From NCBI GenBank assembly GCA_029946075.1, contig JAQSDT010000698.1:1-17528 (forward strand): 17,528 nucleotides of DNA. The letters run 5' to 3'. Below, piece by piece: positions 13,837-17,528 of this stretch. Source of the stretch: a bacterium. GTDB lineage: Bacteria > Pseudomonadota > Alphaproteobacteria > Rhizobiales > Xanthobacteraceae. Position numbers and translations under genes: made by a program. The first letter of the stretch is position 1. Each line of letters opens with the position of its first letter. The notes beneath the pieces are model-generated. The model saw only the letters and a list, made by a program, of their open reading frames with translations. It did not search any database and was not told where the DNA came from.

Positions 13837-14895
13837 TTAAATCGCGCCGGCCTTCTGCGCATACTCCCACGACGCCTTCGACAGCGGCACGGTGCGTGCG
13901 GCCGACTCCAGCGCCTTGGCGTTGGCGGCGGTGCCGTCGCGCACGCGGCCGGCGATGCCCTGCGTGATGCCGGCAAGGCGGAACAGATTGTACGAGAAGT
14001 ACCAGTTCAGGTCGGGCACCGCGCTGCCGGTGACGTTGCAGTAGATCTGCGCGGCCTCGTCCAGGCTCGGAATGTTCAGCGCCTTGAGATCGGCATTGGC
14101 GAGGCCCGGCATGGTCCACTGCATCAAGAGATAGGTGAAGTCCGCCATGGGATCGCCGAGCGTCGACAGTTCCCAGTCGAGCACGGCCTGCACGCGTGGT
14201 TCCGTCGCGTGGAAAATCATGTTGTCGAGACGGTAGTCGCCGTGAACGACCGAGGCACGCGCCTGCGCCGGCACGGTCTTCGGCAGCCACTCGGCGAGCT
14301 TCTCGAATTCCGGAATGTGCTGGGTCTCGGAGGCGCGGTATTGCTTGGTCCAGCGATCGACCTGGCGGGCGAAATAATTGCCGGGCTTGCCGAAGTCGCC
14401 GAGGCCGATCTTCTCGGGATCGAAGACGTGCAGATGGGCCAGCGTCTCGATCTTGCTGGTGAAGATCTTGCGGCGGTTGTCCGGCGTCTGCGACGGCAGC
14501 GTGGGATCCCAGAACACCCGGCCCTCTTCCATCGACATGATGTAGAAGGCGGCGCCGATCACGGCATCGTCGGTGCACAGCGCGTAGGCGCGCGCCACCG
14601 GAAAACCCTGCTTGCCGAGTGCCGCGATGACGCGGAACTCGCGATCGACCGCGTGCGCCGACGGCAACAATTTACCGAACGGCTTGCGGCGCATCACATA
14701 GGAGCGGCCGGGAGTTTCGATCTTGTAGGTCGGATTGGACTGGCCGCCCTTGAACTGCAGGACGGTCAGCGGACCCTTGTAGCCTTCGACATTCTCCCGC
14801 ATCCAGCCGTCGAGACTCGCCTCGTTGATACGATGACGTTCCTCGACTGCCTTGGTACCTGAGAATTCTTCGTCTTTCCTGACGCCGTCGGCCAC
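13837..14895 (-). CDS. APH-fold kinase, ACAD10/11-type (LvaA-like candidate)
   Basis: A 352-residue aminoglycoside-phosphotransferase-fold kinase of the type fused to acyl-CoA dehydrogenase in mammalian ACAD10/11 and separate in bacterial lva operons, where LvaA phosphorylates 4-hydroxyacyl-CoA. The glycine-rich GGQSN is at 50-54, Lys71 in MRRKP probably contacts ATP, HGDYRLDN (218-225) gives catalytic Asp220 and Asn225, and LDWELSTLGDP (239-249) gives the metal-binding Asp240. GTG at 14895 is the preferred start because AAGGGAG lies 7 nt upstream. A longer frame opens at 15102 but would run back into the ACAD gene; ATG at 14973 is possible and would overlap the ACAD end by 20 nt. It lies 58 nt after the ACAD stop, in one operon. 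Family is secure; the substrate is inferred from homologous systems. Confidence 0.91.
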   Translation of the reverse strand: MADGVRKDEEFSGTKAVEERHRINEASLDGWMRENVEGYKGPLTVLQFKGGQSNPTYKIETPGRSYVMRRKPFGKLLPSAHAVDREFRVIAALGKQGFPVARAYALCTDDAVIGAAFYIMSMEEGRVFWDPTLPSQTPDNRRKIFTSKIETLAHLHVFDPEKIGLGDFGKPGNYFARQVDRWTKQYRASETQHIPEFEKLAEWLPKTVPAQARASVVHGDYRLDNMIFHATEPRVQAVLDWELSTLGDPMADFTYLLMQWTMPGLANADLKALNIPSLDEAAQIYCNVTGSAVPDLNWYFSYNLFRLAGITQGIAGRVRDGTAANAKALESAARTVPLSKASWEYAQKAGAI

Positions 14896-14953
14896 GATGA
14901 CGCTCCCTTGGATTTCTTCTTGAACCTTGGGGAGCGCCGTCTGGGCGGTCCCG

Positions 14954-16186
<1,233 letters not shown>

Positions 16187-16302
16187 GGGACGCTCCTCGC
16201 TTGGGCTTTTCGAATTCGCTGGACCGCATCGTCCGCCCGCCTTCCAGGCGCCGCAAGGAATTTTGTACGGCGCGAGGAGCGGCGGATTGACATTTCCGAC
16301 CC

Positions 16303-16333
16303 TTCAAACGATAGTTTCATACAACTGTTTGAA
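16303..16333. promoter_or_regulatory. PsrA-like operator in the ACAD/tetR region
   Basis: TTCAAAC (16303-16309) and GTTTGAA (16327-16333) are 7-bp inverted arms. Within them CAAAC-GATA-GTTTC (16305-16318) fits the known Pseudomonas PsrA site pattern G/CAAAC-N2-4-GTTTG/C. It overlaps the candidate tetR -10 box. The neighbouring regulator has a PsrA-like recognition helix. Operator function is inferred. Confidence 0.55.
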
Positions 16334-16386
16334 TTGCAACTCCCCTTTGCTTTGACATTCCGGGGCGACGCGCAACGTCGAACTAT

Positions 16387-16404
16387 GATGTGCAATTGCA
16401 CATC
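16387..16404. promoter_or_regulatory. Perfect 18-bp palindrome upstream of tetR
   Basis: GATGTGCAATTGCACATC is a perfect dyad of the size bound by TetR-type dimers, about 80 bp before the tetR start. It may be a second operator for the same or another regulator. I saw no second copy in the window. Confidence 0.5.
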
Positions 16405-16432
16405 TGAGAATCCAGAAGTTGGTTGGCGCGAG

Positions 16433-16465
16433 ATTCCGGGTTCGCGCTTTCGCGCGCCCCGGAAT
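16433..16465. repeat. Short palindromic repeat in the tetR leader
   Basis: ATTCCGGG (16433-16440) and CCCGGAAT (16458-16465) flank a CG-rich centre with further pairing between TCGCGC and GCGCG. The style, ending in CCCCGGAATGACGG, matches short dispersed repeats of Bradyrhizobium as I remember them. It ends 20 bp before the tetR start codon and just before the GGAGAGAGG ribosome site. Confidence 0.6.
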
Positions 16466-16485
16466 GACGGAGAGAGGCGATAGAC

Positions 16486-17178
16486 ATGCCGAGCGATCAG
16501 ACCCGGTCTGCCATCCTTGCCGCCGCCGAACGGCTCTATGCCGATCGCGGTTTCGGCGATGTGACGCTGCGCGACATCGTCGCGGAGGCGAACGTCAATC
16601 TTGCGGCGGTGAATTATCATTTCGGCTCCAAGGACGAATTGATCGCAGAGCTGTTCGTCACCCGCAGCCTCGCCACCAACCGCGAGCGGCTCAACGACCT
16701 GAAGCTGGCGGAAGAACAAGGCGGCGGCCGCGCCTCGATCGACGCCATCCTGCATGCGCTGGTCGGCCCTACCCTGCGCGGCTGCCTCGGCCCCGACAGC
16801 GAAGGCTCGACCGCCGCGCGCTTCATGATCCGCGCCTCGATCGAATCCGTGCCGCCGATCCGACGCATCAAGAACCGCGAGGTCGATCATTTGCGGAAAT
16901 TCGTCGCCGCAATGCGCCGCTCGCTGCCGGGGCGCGACGACGCCGAGCTCTATTGGGGTCTGCACTTCGCACTGGCGATGTCGCATCACACCATCCGCGA
17001 GAAAGAACGGCTGACGAAACTGTCGGAAGGACAATGCGACCTCAACGACGTCCAGGCGATCGTCGACCGCGTGGTGTCGGTCTCGGTGATGGCGTTGACC
17101 GGCGGCGAGCCGCAGGCGAAGAAGCCGCCGGTGCGAACGCCGATGCCGCAGGGCCGGCTGACGCGGCAGGATTTGTGA
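16486..17178 (+). CDS. TetR/AcrR family regulator, PsrA-like
   Basis: A 230-residue one-component repressor. The N-terminal HTH domain (about 5-50) ends in VNLAAVNYHFGSKDELI (37-53); this recognition-helix segment is nearly the same as that of Pseudomonas PsrA, a fatty-acid-responsive TetR protein. The C-terminal ligand domain (about 75-205) would bind an acyl or acyl-CoA effector. The last 25 residues, rich in Pro and Lys, look disordered. The start is ATG at 16486, with GGAGAGAGG 8 nt upstream. It is divergent from the ACAD operon; the CAAAC-N4-GTTTC site between them fits the PsrA type and suggests it represses the ACAD operon and itself. Sites of the same core also lie before SDR1 and SDR2. 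The family is secure; targets and ligand are inferred. Confidence 0.93.
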   Translation: MPSDQTRSAILAAAERLYADRGFGDVTLRDIVAEANVNLAAVNYHFGSKDELIAELFVTRSLATNRERLNDLKLAEEQGGGRASIDAILHALVGPTLRGCLGPDSEGSTAARFMIRASIESVPPIRRIKNREVDHLRKFVAAMRRSLPGRDDAELYWGLHFALAMSHHTIREKERLTKLSEGQCDLNDVQAIVDRVVSVSVMALTGGEPQAKKPPVRTPMPQGRLTRQDL

Positions 17179-17233
17179 GCATGGGATACGCTGAGTTCCT
17201 GTAGCTGCAATTTTCCGAGTTTCATGGCGGTCT

Positions 17234-17317
17234 GTAGGATGGGTGGAGCGCAGCGATACCCATCAATGCTGTGCCTGTGATGAAATGATGGGTATCGCTA
17301 CGCTCCACCCATCCTAC
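17234..17317. repeat. Long inverted repeat downstream of tetR
   Basis: Arms of 32 bp (17234-17265 and 17286-17317) match at 31 positions, with one C/T difference, around a 20-nt loop. Arms start GTAGGATGGGTGGAGCG. This is a familiar type of dispersed palindromic unit in many proteobacteria. It may end the tetR transcript, though no T-run follows. Confidence 0.85.
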
Positions 17318-17528
17318 GAAGTCGCTGTCGTCCCGGCGATAAAGGTTCGCGTTCTCGCGACATGATTTGCCCGAGCTTTACATTTCGTTCGCGCCTTCGA
17401 AAAATCCGAGGGCGCAGGGAAGACCGGGTGCGCGCTGCTCCCGAGGTCTCGCATGCAAATGGGAGACAAGGAATGCGCACACGAGCATACAGGTTCAGCG
17501 GAGAGCATCCGGCCTTCCCTGCGCGATG
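17318..17528. other. Non-coding right edge with a structured element
   Basis: No supported gene. Short frames on the minus strand here have no ribosome site or recognisable product. From 17412 to 17524 the sequence can fold into a long rod: GCGCAGGGAAG with CTTCCCTGCGC, CCGG (17424-17427) with CCGG (17509-17512), GTGCGC (17428-17433) with GCGCAC (17475-17480), and GTCTC (17446-17450) with GAGAC (17463-17467). It may be a dispersed repeat or a structured RNA. The window ends four bases after the element. Confidence 0.5.

Larger units (their letters stand above)
16187..16485. promoter_or_regulatory. Divergent control region between ACAD and tetR
   Basis: About 300 bp holding the promoters of the ACAD operon and tetR. 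In order it contains a TTGACA box (16287-16292) with GATAGT 17 nt later (16310-16315) as a plus-strand promoter candidate, the CAAAC/GTTTC operator (16303-16333), a second TTGACA (16352-16357) without a convincing -10 box, an 18-bp perfect palindrome (16387-16404) and a short repeat element (16433-16465). The density of dyads is high for an intergenic region of this size. Confidence 0.6.

Noticed and set aside
12908..13840. 310-residue plus-strand frame opposite the DMT transporter
   Set aside because: It consists almost wholly of Arg, His, Asp and Gln, typical of the complement of a hydrophobic membrane protein gene.
17298..17508. Two short minus-strand proteins of 60-64 residues
   Set aside because: They run through the palindromic repeat and the structured element, lack ribosome sites, and look like products of repeat DNA.

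Overview
The window looks like a chromosomal segment of a high-GC alphaproteobacterium, most likely Bradyrhizobium or a close relative such as Rhodopseudomonas or Nitrobacter. This rests on the secE-nusG-rplK-rplA-rplJ protein sequences, on the Bradyrhizobium style of the short palindromic repeats, and on codon use. I could run no database search, so the genus is an inference.

Positions 1-4300 hold the information-processing block on the minus strand, transcribed secE > nusG > rplK > rplA, then rplJ. A strong GNRA-loop hairpin terminator follows rplA. A D-2-hydroxyacid dehydrogenase gene and a roughly 660-bp spacer separate rplA from rplJ, so rplJ must be transcribed on its own; a candidate L10-leader hairpin lies just before it.

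Positions 4300-7660 hold a plus-strand gene for a 788-residue polytopic membrane protein and a small ORF. They lie between secE and tRNA-Trp(CCA), two genes that are often neighbours. Positions 7700-10270 hold accessory genes: a lipoprotein, an EstB-like serine hydrolase and a small secreted protein. A hairpin overlaps the ribosome binding site of the secreted protein gene.

Positions 10330-17180 form the most interesting region. It has a PsrA-like TetR regulator, an ACAD10/11-type acyl-CoA dehydrogenase, an APH-fold kinase of the ACAD11/LvaA type, a DMT transporter, two SDR oxidoreductases and a histidine phosphatase. Kinase plus ACAD is the core of 4-hydroxyacyl-CoA catabolism in the Pseudomonas lva pathway and in mammalian ACAD10/11. 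The SDRs would supply 4-oxo or 3-hydroxy redox steps. The heptamer GTTTGAA (or its complement) occurs five times in the three intergenic regions that control these genes, and I saw it nowhere else in the window. This suggests one regulon under the TetR protein.

The window is also rich in palindromic repeats: a nested 83-bp element between converging genes (12824-12906), a 33-bp element in the tetR leader, an 84-bp element with 32-bp arms after tetR, and a roughly 113-bp highly structured element at the right edge.
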